Positions 1 through 8,455 of a stretch of DNA of 64,000 nt are shown here, piece after piece. The notes under the pieces are model-generated. The model ran no database searches and was not told the DNA's origin. It saw only the letters and a list, made by a program, of their open reading frames with translations. This stretch comes from AC-32 sp963813435. Its GTDB lineage: Bacteria > Actinomycetota > Thermoleophilia > Gaiellales > Gaiellaceae. Position numbers and translations under genes: made by a program. Each line of letters opens with the position of its first letter. Position 1 is the first letter of the stretch. The stretch covers positions 620,001 to 684,000 of the forward strand of contig CAWEYY010000002.1 in NCBI GenBank assembly GCA_963813435.1, read 5' to 3'.

Positions 1-500
1 GTGATCGAGCGAGCGGAGAGGATCAGCGCCGCGTTCCAGGGCGCGATCGCGCCGACCACGCCGACCGGCCGGCGGATGCCCATCGCGAACGCGCCGGTGT
101 CCGACGGGATGATCTCGCCCATTGGCGCGTAGGCGGTTCCGGCTGCCTGGCGGAAGAGCCCGGGAACGAAATGCATCTGGAACATGCCGAAACCGAACGT
201 GGCGCCGGACTCGCGTGCGAGCAGCGAGACGACCTCGTCCTGCCTGCTCTCGAGCACCTCGGCGGCCTTGAGGAAGACCTGCTGCTTGACGGCCGGCGGG
301 GTCGCCCCCCACTCCTCTGCGGCAGCGGCCGCGGCCTCGATCGCCTTCTTCGCATCCTCACGCGTGCCGGACGGGATGCGCGCGACGACGTCGCCGGTGA
401 ACGGGTCGATGTCGTCGAAGGTCTCGCCGCCGCTCGAGGGTACCCACTCGCCCCCGATGAACTGCTGAGCCTCGACGATCTCGGTCTCGACTGTGGCCAT
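1..500 (-). CDS. Aldehyde dehydrogenase, N-terminal part (cut by left edge)
   Basis: The first 166 residues of an NAD(P)-dependent aldehyde dehydrogenase; the rest lies outside the window. It opens with ATVETEIVEAQQFIGGEWV, the usual N-terminal strand, and reaches GAIAPWNAAL, the conserved segment of the cofactor-binding domain. The catalytic Cys and Glu would lie beyond the edge. The start ATG is set by AAAGGAG seven bases upstream. It diverges from the MetE-like gene across 129 bases. The substrate cannot be told from this part; the aromatic-degradation setting allows an aromatic aldehyde, but that is inference. Confidence 0.9.
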   Translation of the reverse strand, partial: MATVETEIVEAQQFIGGEWVPSSGGETFDDIDPFTGDVVARIPSGTREDAKKAIEAAAAAAEEWGATPPAVKQQVFLKAAEVLESRQDEVVSLLARESGATFGFGMFQMHFVPGLFRQAAGTAYAPMGEIIPSDTGAFAMGIRRPVGVVGAIAPWNAALILSARSI

Positions 501-629
501 GCTCAGGCTCCTTTCCTCGCGTTCGGCGCGTCCGCGCAGGACGGGGCGCAGTCGCCACGATCAACATACCGCGGACCGCCCGAGCGCGTATAGCGTCCGG
601 GTTGAACCCGCGATCCGAGGAGGCCCCCG

Positions 630-1781
630 CTGCAGCAGGAGACGACCGAGATCCAGAGCAAGGAACGAACCAGCCCGCCGTTCAGGGCCGACCACGTCGG
701 CAGCCTGCTACGGCCGCGGCGCCTGCACGAGGCGCGCGAGCAGCACGCGGCCGGCGAGATCGACGCCGAAGCGCTGCGCGCAGTCGAGGACGACGCGATC
801 CGCGAGGCGGTCCGCAAGCAGGAAGAGATCGGCCTGCGCGGGGTCTCGGACGGCGAGTTCCGCCGCGGCTCCTGGCACATGGACTTCATCTACCAGCTCG
901 AGGGCATCACCCACGAGGCGGGCCACATCGCGATCAAGTTCATGAACGAGGACGGCGAGATCGAGTTCACCCCGGCCGCGCTGCACATCAACAGCAAGCT
1001 CGGCATCTCGGACACGATCTTCGGCGACGACTTCGCGTTCATCCGCGACGCGGCCGCGGCGACCTCAGTGCCCAAGCTGACGATCCCGTCGCCGAGCATG
1101 GTCCATTACCGCGGAGGCAAGGCAGCGCTCGACCCCGACGTCTACCCGGACCTCGACTCGTTCTGGGCCGATCTCGTCGCCGCCTACCGTGAGGAGGTCA
1201 GGCGGCTGGGCGAGCTCGGCTGCACGTATCTCCAGTTCGACGACACGAGCCTCGCCTACATGAACGACCCGCATGAGCGCGAGTACGTCGCCGCGATCGG
1301 CGGCGACCCGAAGAACCAGCACCTCGACTACATCCGTCACCTGAACTCGGTGATCGCGGACCTGCCCGTCGGGATGAGCGCCACGACGCACGCGTGCAAG
1401 GGGAACTTCCGCTCGTCCTGGGCAGCCGAGGGCGGGTGGGACTTCGTCGCCGAGGCGATGTTGAGCGAGCTCGATGTCGACGGGTTCTTCCTGGAGTGGG
1501 ACGACGAGCGCTCGGGCGGCTTCGAGCCGCTGCGGTTCCTGCCGAAAGGCGACAAGCAGGTCGTGCTCGGCCTCGTCACCACGAAGAAGGGCGAGCTCGA
1601 GTCGCGTGACGACCTCCTGCGCAGGCTCGAGGAGGCGGCGAAGTACGCCCCGATCGAGCAGCTCTGCCTCTCGCCGCAGTGCGGCTTCGCCTCGACGGTC
1701 GAGGGCAACGCGCTCTCGGAAGAGGAGCAGTGGGCGAAGCTCCGCCTCGTCGTCGAGGTGGCCGCGGAGGTGTGGGGCTAG
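630..1781 (+). CDS. MetE-like cobalamin-independent methyltransferase (383 aa)
   Basis: A single-barrel member of the methionine synthase II C-terminal family (COG0620), half the length of true MetE and lacking its N-terminal domain. It opens the barrel with FRADHVGSLLRP. Zinc ligands are visible as HAC (His254, Cys256), Glu289 in FFLEWDD and Cys351 in SPQCGF. Stand-alone members move methyl or alkyl groups between a thiol and a donor such as methyl-THF or a coenzyme thioether; the substrate here is unknown. No ATG, GTG or TTG fits the N-terminus. AGGAGG at 618-623 is followed six bases later by CTG, which I take as the start. The next ATG (879) would remove the conserved HVGSLLRP segment. 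Confidence 0.8.
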   Translation: MQQETTEIQSKERTSPPFRADHVGSLLRPRRLHEAREQHAAGEIDAEALRAVEDDAIREAVRKQEEIGLRGVSDGEFRRGSWHMDFIYQLEGITHEAGHIAIKFMNEDGEIEFTPAALHINSKLGISDTIFGDDFAFIRDAAAATSVPKLTIPSPSMVHYRGGKAALDPDVYPDLDSFWADLVAAYREEVRRLGELGCTYLQFDDTSLAYMNDPHEREYVAAIGGDPKNQHLDYIRHLNSVIADLPVGMSATTHACKGNFRSSWAAEGGWDFVAEAMLSELDVDGFFLEWDDERSGGFEPLRFLPKGDKQVVLGLVTTKKGELESRDDLLRRLEEAAKYAPIEQLCLSPQCGFASTVEGNALSEEEQWAKLRLVVEVAAEVWG

Positions 1782-1803
1782 ATTTTCGGTCCGTTGCCGG
1801 GCC

Positions 1804-2514
1804 TTAGTGCACGGCCGATCTCACTTCTTCAGCGGCCTTCTCGATGAGCTCAGCCACGGCTGCGGGCTGCGATACATAGATCGAGTGGCTGCCGGCGACC
1901 TCGACAACGGTCGAGCCTGCCCGCGAAGACATCTCGCGCTGGGCTGGTGGGGGGATCATCCGATCTTCGGTCGCAATGAGGTACCAGCTGGGCTTGCTTC
2001 GCCAGGCAGGCTCGCTGATCGTGCCGCCCAGGGCCTCAACGCCCCAGGGGACCTGCGAGTCGGCCATGAACGCAGCCTGCTCGGCGCTCAGGTCGCCCGC
2101 GAATGACGCGTGGAACTTCTCCCGGTCGAGGAACAGAAACCCGTCTTGCGGGGGCAGAATCGGCGGCACGGGTGCGCCGGGCGGCGGATCCGCGATCAGG
2201 GTGTTCACCGACTCGCCCTTGTCCGGTGCGAAAGCCGCGATGTAGACGAGCGCTGCAACCTTGGGATGGTTTCCCGCCTCGGTGATGACCGCCCCGCCGT
2301 AAGAGTGGCCGACGAGGATGACCGATTCGCCCTGCGCGTCGATGGCGCGCCTGGTCACGGCAACGTCGTCGGCGTGCGAGAGCGTTGGATTCTGGACGAC
2401 AGTGACGTTGTAGCCGTCCTTCTTCAGTTGGTCGTAGACGCCCTGCCAGCCGGAGCCGTCCACGAAGCCGCCGTGGACGAGAACGACCGTCCCCGCTGTT
2501 GAGCCAGTAGCCAT
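1804..2514 (-). CDS. Alpha/beta hydrolase (236 aa)
   Basis: Serine hydrolase of the alpha/beta fold, of the short type often annotated as esterase. It shows the oxyanion segment VLVHGG near residue 13, the nucleophile elbow GHSYGG with Ser71, and a C-terminal catalytic His in AGSHSIYV. There is no signal peptide, so it is probably cytoplasmic. AAAGGAG just before the ATG fixes the start. It converges with the MetE-like gene, their stops lying about 20 bases apart. Substrate unknown. Confidence 0.85.
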   Translation of the reverse strand: MATGSTAGTVVLVHGGFVDGSGWQGVYDQLKKDGYNVTVVQNPTLSHADDVAVTRRAIDAQGESVILVGHSYGGAVITEAGNHPKVAALVYIAAFAPDKGESVNTLIADPPPGAPVPPILPPQDGFLFLDREKFHASFAGDLSAEQAAFMADSQVPWGVEALGGTISEPAWRSKPSWYLIATEDRMIPPPAQREMSSRAGSTVVEVAGSHSIYVSQPAAVAELIEKAAEEVRSAVH

Positions 2515-2642
2515 GATGCTCTCCTTTCCCAGATAGAGAGGCCGTCTTGATGCTACTAAGCTGGCGCCAACTGCCTCCTCGCCCCACCGGGCACACGTCG
2601 TTCCGCGTTTTCATCTCCTACTTAGGTGCTCGGAGCTGGCCC

Positions 2643-2670
2643 GGGCCAGCGTGAGGGAATGTCACCCGAG
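2643..2670 (+). repeat. Dispersed intergenic repeat, copy A
   Basis: First of eleven copies of a 28-base repeat whose best-conserved core reads GTGTTCGGGAATGTCACCCG. This copy has GTGAGGG in place of GTTCGGG, leaving only three base pairs of the core hairpin. It lies between the divergent hydrolase and small membrane protein genes. Confidence 0.8.
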
Positions 2671-2789
2671 CCAACGACTTCGACCAGGCCCGGCCTCTTT
2701 CGGTAGCTCCCGGCAACCGGATAGCGGGTTCTCACGGATGTACGGAGGCCCTTGCGGTGCGACGCTTTCGTTCGAGAGGAGGTGTCAGG

Positions 2790-3059
2790 ATGGCGACCGT
2801 TCCACACGAGTCTTCCACCTATGAGCCTCAGCGGGCGCAGTGGGCCGAGTTCCTCAAGATCCGCGAGATGTGGGCCTCGCTGGCGATCAGCATGATGTGG
2901 GTTGCGGTGTTGTTCGACGCGGTGTACGGCCCGAACTTCGTGAGCACGAGTAGTGGAGGCAACTCCATAACGATTCCCTCGGCGATCTTCGTGGCGCTCT
3001 TCGCGTTCTTGGCCAGCGCATCGGTCGCGAAGCGCGCTTTCCGGCAAGGCACGGAATAG
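2790..3059 (+). CDS. Small membrane protein, 89 aa, unknown function
   Basis: Two likely membrane helices, about residues 27-46 (MWASLAISMMWVAVLFDAVY) and 61-80, with a charged N-terminal segment and a short basic tail. The ATG is chosen because AGGAGGTG lies about five bases upstream; an upstream in-frame start at 2757 has no such site. Nine bases separate it from the following MBL-like gene, so the two are probably cotranscribed and share one repeat-bounded interval. I recognise no family. Confidence 0.6.
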   Translation: MATVPHESSTYEPQRAQWAEFLKIREMWASLAISMMWVAVLFDAVYGPNFVSTSSGGNSITIPSAIFVALFAFLASASVAKRAFRQGTE

Positions 3060-3068
3060 CATCGCGCT

Positions 3069-3737
3069 GTGCGCGAGCTCAAGGCTGGGCTATGGCACTG
3101 GCAGGCGCCGCATCCGGAGTGGACGCCGGATCAATGGTGGCCGGAGGTCGTTTCGTCCTACGCATTCGACGACGGGGCGCGGCTGCTCTTCTTCGACCCG
3201 CTGGCCGTGCCGGAGGAGATCCTCGAGGTCGCGGGCGACCGCGAGCCGGTGGTGGTGCTCACCGCACCGTGGCACGAACGCGATGCGCAGAGCCTGGTCG
3301 AGCGCTTCGGCGCGGCGGTGTTCACGCCTCCGCCCGACACCGCGGATGACCTCATCCGGAAATACGGCCTCGATCCGGAGCAGATCCCGGAGGGTTGGCA
3401 CAGCCCCGACGTCGCGTGGCTGCTGGTGGAGGGCGGCACGGAGACCCACCTGTACGGAGCGGGTGACCGGCTTCCGATCGGCCTCGAGGCGTTCCCCGGT
3501 CGGTCGCACAACGACCTTGTGCTCTGGATCGAGCGTGTGGGTGCGGTCGTCGCCGGCGACGCGCTGGTCGACTTCGGTCGCGGCTTCGAGATCCCGCGAG
3601 AGGTGCTGCAGCACGGTGTCACGCGGGAGCAGGTGGTCGAAGGCCTGCGACCGCTGCTCCGACTGCCGGTCGAGGTCGTTCTGCCGGCGCATGGAACGCC
3701 GACAGACCGTGCGGCGCTCGAGCGCGCGCTCTCCTGA
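3069..3737 (+). CDS. Metallo-beta-lactamase-fold-like protein without the usual metal motif (222 aa)
   Basis: The order of conserved blocks follows the MBL fold: VVVLTAPWHERDA (residues about 61-73) where HxHxDH would be, GRSHNDLVLW, AGDALVDFG and the C-terminal LPAHGTP. The first two His of HxHxDH are replaced (Thr and Pro-Trp), while the His and Asp of WHERDA, the SHND His, the AGD Asp and the PAHG His remain. It may bind one metal or have lost hydrolase activity. The start is GTG with no strong ribosome site. Function unknown. Confidence 0.65.
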   Translation: MRELKAGLWHWQAPHPEWTPDQWWPEVVSSYAFDDGARLLFFDPLAVPEEILEVAGDREPVVVLTAPWHERDAQSLVERFGAAVFTPPPDTADDLIRKYGLDPEQIPEGWHSPDVAWLLVEGGTETHLYGAGDRLPIGLEAFPGRSHNDLVLWIERVGAVVAGDALVDFGRGFEIPREVLQHGVTREQVVEGLRPLLRLPVEVVLPAHGTPTDRAALERALS

Positions 3738-3852
3738 CGGTTGACGTAAGAATCAACGCGCCTGAGCCCTCATGGTTCGATTGGTCTCAACGCCAAAATG
3801 CCGAAGTTCGCACCTGGTTGTCGAACTTGAAGATAACTGTGCCCTCTTCCTC

Positions 3853-3880
3853 GCGCGAGCGTTCGGGAATGTCCCCTGAC
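3853..3880 (+). repeat. Dispersed intergenic repeat, copy B
   Basis: Copy with stem TCGGG and CCTGA, which still pairs through one G-T wobble. It lies between the convergent MBL-like and isochorismatase-like genes, 21 bases from the latter's stop. Confidence 0.8.
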
Positions 3881-3901
3881 TTCTCGCTACCGCTTAATGC
3901 C

Positions 3902-4450
3902 TCAATCCAACAGCGTGCAGGCTGCCGCGGTCGTCACGACCTCCGCGAACTCGTCCTGGAGGTTGATGCCGGTCATGCGCGCGATCTCGGCAGCCGGCAC
4001 CACCTCGCCATCCGGCGCGGCGATGTCGAACGTGTGGGTCGCGTCGAGGACGAACCACACGTCGTAACCGAGGTCGGAGCCGATGCGAGCGGTCGTCTCA
4101 CAGCAAAAGTTCGTCTGAATCCCGCACACCGCGATCGCGCCGATCTCGCGCTCGCGCAGCCATGCGTCGAGATCGACATCTCCGTGAAACGACGAGTGCA
4201 CTGTCTTGACAATGCGCAGATCGGGCTCGCCGGCGACGGCCTCTTTCAGCTCGAACCCGGGCGTGCCGCGCTCGAGCGGTCCACCCCGCCAATCGTGCTG
4301 AACGACCACGATCGGGTCGCCGCGCCGGCGCCACGCGGCAATCAGCTTGGCGACGTTCTCCTCGGCATGGGAATTGTCGCGGGGTCCGAGCGCTGGATCC
4401 TCGAAGCCGCGCTGAACGTCGACCACCAGCAGCGCACGCTGCCCGATCAT
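3902..4450 (-). CDS. Isochorismatase-family cysteine hydrolase (182 aa)
   Basis: Member of the isochorismatase/nicotinamidase fold. The catalytic triad is visible: Asp11 in LLVVDVQ, Lys82 in IVKTVHSSF and Cys116 in NFCCETTAR, the last aligning with the nucleophile of the family signature. Such enzymes cleave amides, C-N or enol-ether bonds; the substrate is not evident. It shares a repeat-bounded interval with the semialdehyde-dehydrogenase-like gene upstream on the same strand (167-base gap with nothing I can identify in it). Confidence 0.85.
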   Translation of the reverse strand: MIGQRALLVVDVQRGFEDPALGPRDNSHAEENVAKLIAAWRRRGDPIVVVQHDWRGGPLERGTPGFELKEAVAGEPDLRIVKTVHSSFHGDVDLDAWLREREIGAIAVCGIQTNFCCETTARIGSDLGYDVWFVLDATHTFDIAAPDGEVVPAAEIARMTGINLQDEFAEVVTTAAACTLLD

Positions 4451-4617
4451 GCGTCTGACCCTACCAAGGTCGCGGTTCTTGGCTTGTATTAGCGGAGGGA
4501 TGGCGTGGCCCGCCCGCGCTCTGCCGCGACCGAGTCCGTGGAGGACAGCGACACGCCGGATGGGTCAGCACGCTTGCACGATTCCGGGAGCCTTCGGGAG
4601 GAAGACGATCCTCTTGC

Positions 4618-5979
4618 TCAACCGATGCGGATCAGCTTCTTGTTGACGAACTCGTCGGCGCCGTAGCGGCCGAGCTCGCGTCCGAAGCCGGAGCGTTTCG
4701 TGCCGCCGAACGGCAGCTCAGCTCCGTCCGCGCCGACGATGTTCACGTAGACCATGCCGGCGTCGATCCGGTCCGCAACGCGCTCGGCCTGCTCCATGTC
4801 GTTCGTCATCACGTATGAGCCGAGCCCGAACGGCGTGTCGTTTGCCAGCGCGACCGCCTCCTCCTCCGACGGCACGCGATAGACCTGGGCGGCCGGGCCG
4901 AACAGCTCTTCACGGTAGATGTCGTTCTCCGGCGTGATGTCCGTCAGCACCGTAGGCTCGAAGTAGTTGCCGTTGCGCTTGCCGCCGGCGACAACCGTCG
5001 CGCCCTGGTCGACCGCGCGCCGGACCTGATCCTCGAGGCGGTCGGCCGCGACCTGAGAGGACAGCGGCCCGCACTCCGTCTCGCGCTCGCGCGGATCACC
5101 CTGCTTCACAGCGGCGAGCGCGGCCGTGAACTTCTCGAGGAACGGCTCGTAGAGCTCGTCGATCACGATGAACCGTTTCGCGCCGTTGCATGACTGGCCC
5201 GCGTTGTCGATCCGAGCGGCGACAGCGTCCTCGACCGTCTTGTCGAGGTCGTCGGTGCCGAGGACGATGAACGGGTCGGAGCCGCCGAGCTCCAGCACGA
5301 CCTTCGTCAGATGCCGGCCAGCGATCTCCGCGACGGCGGCGCCGGCGCGCTCGGAGCCGGTGACCGAGACGCCGCGGACGCGCGGGTCGGCGATCACCCA
5401 CTCGATCTGCTCGTTCGTGGCGTAGATGTTCACGTAGGCGCCGTCGGGGAAGCCGGCGTCGACGAACATCTGCGCCATCGCCTCGGCCGACTGCGGGCAC
5501 TGGGGCGCGTGCTTCAACAGGACCGTATTGCCGATGATCAGGTTCGGCGCCGCGAAGCGTGCGACCTGGTAGTAGGGGAAGTTCCACGGCATGATCCCGA
5601 GCAGCACGCCCAGCGAGCTGCGGCGGACGACGGCCGACCCCTGACCCGCGAGGAGCTCGATCGGCTCGTCCGCCATCAGGGCTTCCGCATTGTCGGCGTA
5701 GAACTCGTAGATCGACGCGCAGAAGTCGACCTCGCCTCGCGCCTGACCGACCGGCTTGCCCATCTCGGCGACGATGATCTCCGCGAGTTCCTTTCGCCGT
5801 TCCGAGTGCAGCTCGCCGACGCGCCGCACAAGCGAGGCGCGATCGGCGACAGTCGCAGCTTTCGACCATTCCCGGTGCGCCCGGTCGGCGCGGGCGACCG
5901 CGTCCCGCAGCTCGTCGTCGGTGATCGTCGGGTACTCCTTGACCGTTTCGCCGGTCGCGGGGTCGACAACTGCATACAT
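4618..5979 (-). CDS. NAD(P)-dependent aldehyde dehydrogenase, succinate-semialdehyde dehydrogenase type (453 aa)
   Basis: A short (about 450 aa) aldehyde dehydrogenase starting YAVVDPATGETVKEYPT, typical of the GabD2-like group that oxidises succinate semialdehyde. PWNFPYYQ, the nucleotide-binding TGSERAG, the general base Glu in LELGGSDPF and the nucleophile Cys in NAGQSCNG are all present. The ATG at 5979 is the conservative start; a GTG three codons upstream (5988) lies closer to GGAGGAG and may be the real one. The substrate is inferred from length and N-terminus only. Confidence 0.8.
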   Translation of the reverse strand: MYAVVDPATGETVKEYPTITDDELRDAVARADRAHREWSKAATVADRASLVRRVGELHSERRKELAEIIVAEMGKPVGQARGEVDFCASIYEFYADNAEALMADEPIELLAGQGSAVVRRSSLGVLLGIMPWNFPYYQVARFAAPNLIIGNTVLLKHAPQCPQSAEAMAQMFVDAGFPDGAYVNIYATNEQIEWVIADPRVRGVSVTGSERAGAAVAEIAGRHLTKVVLELGGSDPFIVLGTDDLDKTVEDAVAARIDNAGQSCNGAKRFIVIDELYEPFLEKFTAALAAVKQGDPRERETECGPLSSQVAADRLEDQVRRAVDQGATVVAGGKRNGNYFEPTVLTDITPENDIYREELFGPAAQVYRVPSEEEAVALANDTPFGLGSYVMTNDMEQAERVADRIDAGMVYVNIVGADGAELPFGGTKRSGFGRELGRYGADEFVNKKLIRIG

Positions 5980-6112
5980 GCTCGTCACTTCGCTCCTCCG
6001 TCGGTCGGACTGAGGCGACTCTAATGCGTTCGAGTCGGCACGATGATGTCGAGCGACCGCCGGCTTCACGAGCGACGCCTGATCGAAGAGATCCATTTGC
6101 ACACTCTGGCAT

Positions 6113-6140
6113 GCGCGAGTGTTCAGGAATGACGCCTGAG
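6113..6140 (+). repeat. Dispersed intergenic repeat, copy C
   Basis: Variant copy with stem TCAGG and CCTGA and loop AATGACG. Both arms have changed relative to the common TCGGG/CCCGA so that all five pairs are kept. The stop codon of the 88-residue gene lies inside it. Confidence 0.8.
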
Positions 6141-6389
6141 CCCACCGCCCGAGATGAGACGGCGAACAACAGCGACTACTCCCCGGCCGACGGCATCCAG
6201 GGTGACCACGCCGACCAACAAGAGTGTGAACACCACGAGGGGGGCGCCACCCTCACGGTCGCCGTGAGCCCGTGCGGCCACAATTCCGGCAACGCCGACT
6301 AGAAGCGCAACGGTGAAGAAGACTCGGCCGGGTTGGGAGAGCCGAAGCCGGTGACCGAGCCATCTCCAATAGCTTCGGAGTCTCGCCAC
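6123..6389 (-). CDS. Small membrane protein, 88 aa, unknown function
   Basis: A basic N-terminus followed by two hydrophobic stretches (about residues 22-39 and 49-66), so probably a two-helix inner-membrane protein. Its last codons and TGA stop are formed by repeat copy C. The start is GTG with no clear ribosome site, so coding status is only moderately supported by the clean membrane-protein pattern and by the one-gene-per-repeat layout. Confidence 0.45.
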   Translation of the reverse strand: MARLRSYWRWLGHRLRLSQPGRVFFTVALLVGVAGIVAARAHGDREGGAPLVVFTLLLVGVVTLDAVGRGVVAVVRRLISGGGLRRHS

Positions 6390-6425
6390 GCGTGAACTCT
6401 AGGTCAGAGGAACGAGCGGCACCCT

Positions 6426-6453
6426 GAGCCAGCGTTCCGGAATGTCCCCCGAG
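6426..6453 (+). repeat. Dispersed intergenic repeat, copy D
   Basis: Copy reading GCGTTCCGGAATGTCCCCCG. One mismatch (C-C) interrupts the hairpin. It lies 17 bases beyond the stop of the cupin gene. Confidence 0.75.
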
Positions 6454-6470
6454 GCTTACTGCGAACGGCT

Positions 6471-7016
6471 CTAGCCCCAGGGCAGGCGCAACCAGTATGG
6501 CGGCCGCCCTCGCCGGAACCGCTCGGCCGTCGCATAGACCTGCTCCGGATCGGATGTCTCCTTCTCCACGCTCGCCCCGTAGCGCGCCGCGAGTTCCGAG
6601 ACCGGGTAGCGCGCTTCCGGACCTACGTGGGCGCCAACCATCAGGATCACGCAGGGCCTGTCGCCAGCTCCCACGAACGCGTGCTCCGTCCAGGGAGGCG
6701 AGTGGAAGAAGTCCCAGGCTCGAAGGCGTCGCTCCTCGCCCTCGACGAGCAGCCTGCACTCGCCTCCGAGAACGAGGAACGCCTCCTGATTCGACTCGGC
6801 GTGATAGACGCCGCTCTGGCCAGGCTCGAGGACGGTCACGTTGATCCCGAACTGCGCGAATTCCACCGGAGAGTCGCCGTACTCGTTCGCGAACCAGCAC
6901 GCCGCGCCCCTCGTCTCCGAAGTGAACCACTCGGCATCGCGCACGTTGACGACGAACCAGCCCTCGGTGACGGGGGCGAGTCCGGAGCCAGCGTCCTCAA
7001 GCCGCGCTTCGGTCAA
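6471..7016 (-). CDS. Cupin-domain protein (181 aa)
   Basis: A single cupin barrel. Motif 1 appears as GVYHAESNQEAFLVLGG (metal-binding His and Glu, with one His of the usual pair missing) and motif 2 as WDFFHSPPWTEHAF. Such proteins bind a metal and serve as dioxygenases, isomerases or binding domains; the function here is unknown. The C-terminal 50 residues are charged and outside the barrel. The start is TTG without a good ribosome site, so the true start could be some codons further in. Confidence 0.75.
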   Translation of the reverse strand: MTEARLEDAGSGLAPVTEGWFVVNVRDAEWFTSETRGAACWFANEYGDSPVEFAQFGINVTVLEPGQSGVYHAESNQEAFLVLGGECRLLVEGEERRLRAWDFFHSPPWTEHAFVGAGDRPCVILMVGAHVGPEARYPVSELAARYGASVEKETSDPEQVYATAERFRRGRPPYWLRLPWG

Positions 7017-7065
7017 GAACCGGATTCTCGCAGCCCAAGCGACAGAAGAGTCGCGAGACTAGCGT

Positions 7066-7093
7066 GGGCCAGTGTTCGGGAATGTCACCCGAG
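7066..7093 (+). repeat. Dispersed intergenic repeat, copy E
   Basis: A consensus copy with the full five-pair hairpin. It lies between the divergent cupin and peptidase E genes, so it is not simply a 3'-end terminator. Confidence 0.85.
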
Positions 7094-7202
7094 GGCGTAA
7101 GGCCGGATCTGGGCGTAGCCGATGAGTTTTCGGTGATCTGCCGGTCTCTACCGCGTTCGGATCCGTAAGAACTCGCCTGTAATAACGACTCCAGGAGGCC
7201 GC

Positions 7203-7901
7203 ATGAAGCTTCTTCTCACGTCCGCCGGCATCAAGAACGCGAGCATCCACGACGCACTCGTCGACCTCTTGGGGAAGCCGATTGCCGAGTCCGACGCCCT
7301 CTGCATCCCCACCGCGTCGTACGCGCACCCAATGGCCGGTCCTGGCAGAGCATGGAATTTCATCAGCGGGCAGGAGCCCCGCTGCCCCATGACCGAGCTC
7401 GGGTGGAAGTCCATGGGCGTCCTGGAGCTCACCGCGCTGCCCAGCCTCGACGAAGACCTCTGGGTCCCACTGGTCAAGGAAACCGCGGTCCTGCTGGTCA
7501 ACGGCGGCGACGCCTTGTATCTGTGCCACTGGATGCGGCAATCAGGCCTGGCAGACCTCATGCCGTCGCTGCAAAACACGGTCTGGGTCGGATTGAGCGC
7601 CGGGAGCATGGTGATGACCCCCAGGATCGGGGGGGACTTCGTCCAGTGGAGACCGCCGACCGGTGACGACACCACGTTGGGCATCGTCGACTTCTCGATC
7701 TGTCCACACCTGGCTCAGGACGGCATGCCCGGCAACTCCATGGCCGAGGCAGAGAGATGGGCGGCCGAAATCCCGGGTCCGGCGTACGCGATTGACGACG
7801 AGACCGCCATCAAAGTCGTCGACGGCACCGTCGAGGTCGTCTCCGAGGGGCACTGGAAGCTGTTCACCCCCAGTCCGGTAGCAAGCGAATCAGGCTCATG
7901 A
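7203..7901 (+). CDS. pepE: Peptidase E-like serine dipeptidase (family S51), 232 aa
   Basis: Matches the S51 (aspartyl dipeptidase) fold. The nucleophile lies in VGLSAGSM (Ser132), preceded by VLLVNGGDALYL, the conserved strand-turn of this glutamine-amidotransferase-like family; DFSICPHL carries the likely catalytic His. PepE cleaves dipeptides with N-terminal aspartate in the cytoplasm, but many S51 homologues have other substrates. CAGGAGGC four bases before the ATG sets the start. It converges with the lipoprotein gene across repeat copy F. Confidence 0.85.
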   Translation: MKLLLTSAGIKNASIHDALVDLLGKPIAESDALCIPTASYAHPMAGPGRAWNFISGQEPRCPMTELGWKSMGVLELTALPSLDEDLWVPLVKETAVLLVNGGDALYLCHWMRQSGLADLMPSLQNTVWVGLSAGSMVMTPRIGGDFVQWRPPTGDDTTLGIVDFSICPHLAQDGMPGNSMAEAERWAAEIPGPAYAIDDETAIKVVDGTVEVVSEGHWKLFTPSPVASESGS

Positions 7902-7917
7902 GACACGCGGCTCGGCT

Positions 7918-7945
7918 GCGCCAGTGTTCGGGAATGTCACCCGAG
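7918..7945 (+). repeat. Dispersed intergenic repeat, copy F
   Basis: A near-consensus copy with the full five-pair hairpin. It fills the gap between two convergent stops, 16 bases after peptidase E and 14 bases from the lipoprotein gene. Confidence 0.85.
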
Positions 7946-7959
7946 CGGAGGTGCCCCTT

Positions 7960-8373
7960 TCAGCAGGCGACGCCCCTGTCGAAGACAACAGCCGGTCTTT
8001 CTCTTCGGGCCTGGGCCCCCTTCGACAGCGGCCGAAGCGCCTCGGCCGCGCGGCGGGCGCTGCCGCGCTTTGCGCCTTGGCCGACGAAGATCGAAATCGT
8101 GACGACGCCGTGGCACAACCTGTGTTGGATCTCTAGCGGCGGCGGACAGCCTCCGTCGCTACCGGTGCGGCAAGTCCCGTAGATGATGCTCCCGGTCCCA
8201 GCACGGTATTTCGCGACGTACGAGACGTCGTCTCCATCGAACGACGACCCAGCGTAGTAGTAGGGGGCGTCGGCGTTTCTGAGATCGTCGAGTTTCGTCG
8301 ATCGACCGGCGGACGTACAGCCAACAGCGAAAACGGTGCAGACGAGGAGAGCCGCGACCAGAAAGCGCTTCAC
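7960..8373 (-). CDS. Putative lipoprotein, 137 aa
   Basis: A short basic N-terminus, a hydrophobic core and a lipobox-like AVGC with Cys19 indicate a lipid-anchored exported protein. The mature part has Cys in GTCRTGSDGGCPP and QHRLCHG, which could form disulfides. I recognise no family. The start is GTG with a weak GGAG upstream. Confidence 0.65.
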   Translation of the reverse strand: MKRFLVAALLVCTVFAVGCTSAGRSTKLDDLRNADAPYYYAGSSFDGDDVSYVAKYRAGTGSIIYGTCRTGSDGGCPPPLEIQHRLCHGVVTISIFVGQGAKRGSARRAAEALRPLSKGAQARRERPAVVFDRGVAC

Positions 8374-8415
8374 GCTCCAACTCGAGGCCGCGCTCGTGGT
8401 GGCGGAGCGTCGCGT

Positions 8416-8443
8416 GGGCCAGTGTGCGGGAATGTCACCCGAG
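8416..8443 (+). repeat. Dispersed intergenic repeat, copy G
   Basis: Copy with GTGCGGG in place of GTTCGGG, giving four pairs. It lies 12 bases beyond the stop of the 83-residue gene and upstream of the lipoprotein start. Confidence 0.85.
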
Positions 8444-8455
8444 CCGACCGCCTCT

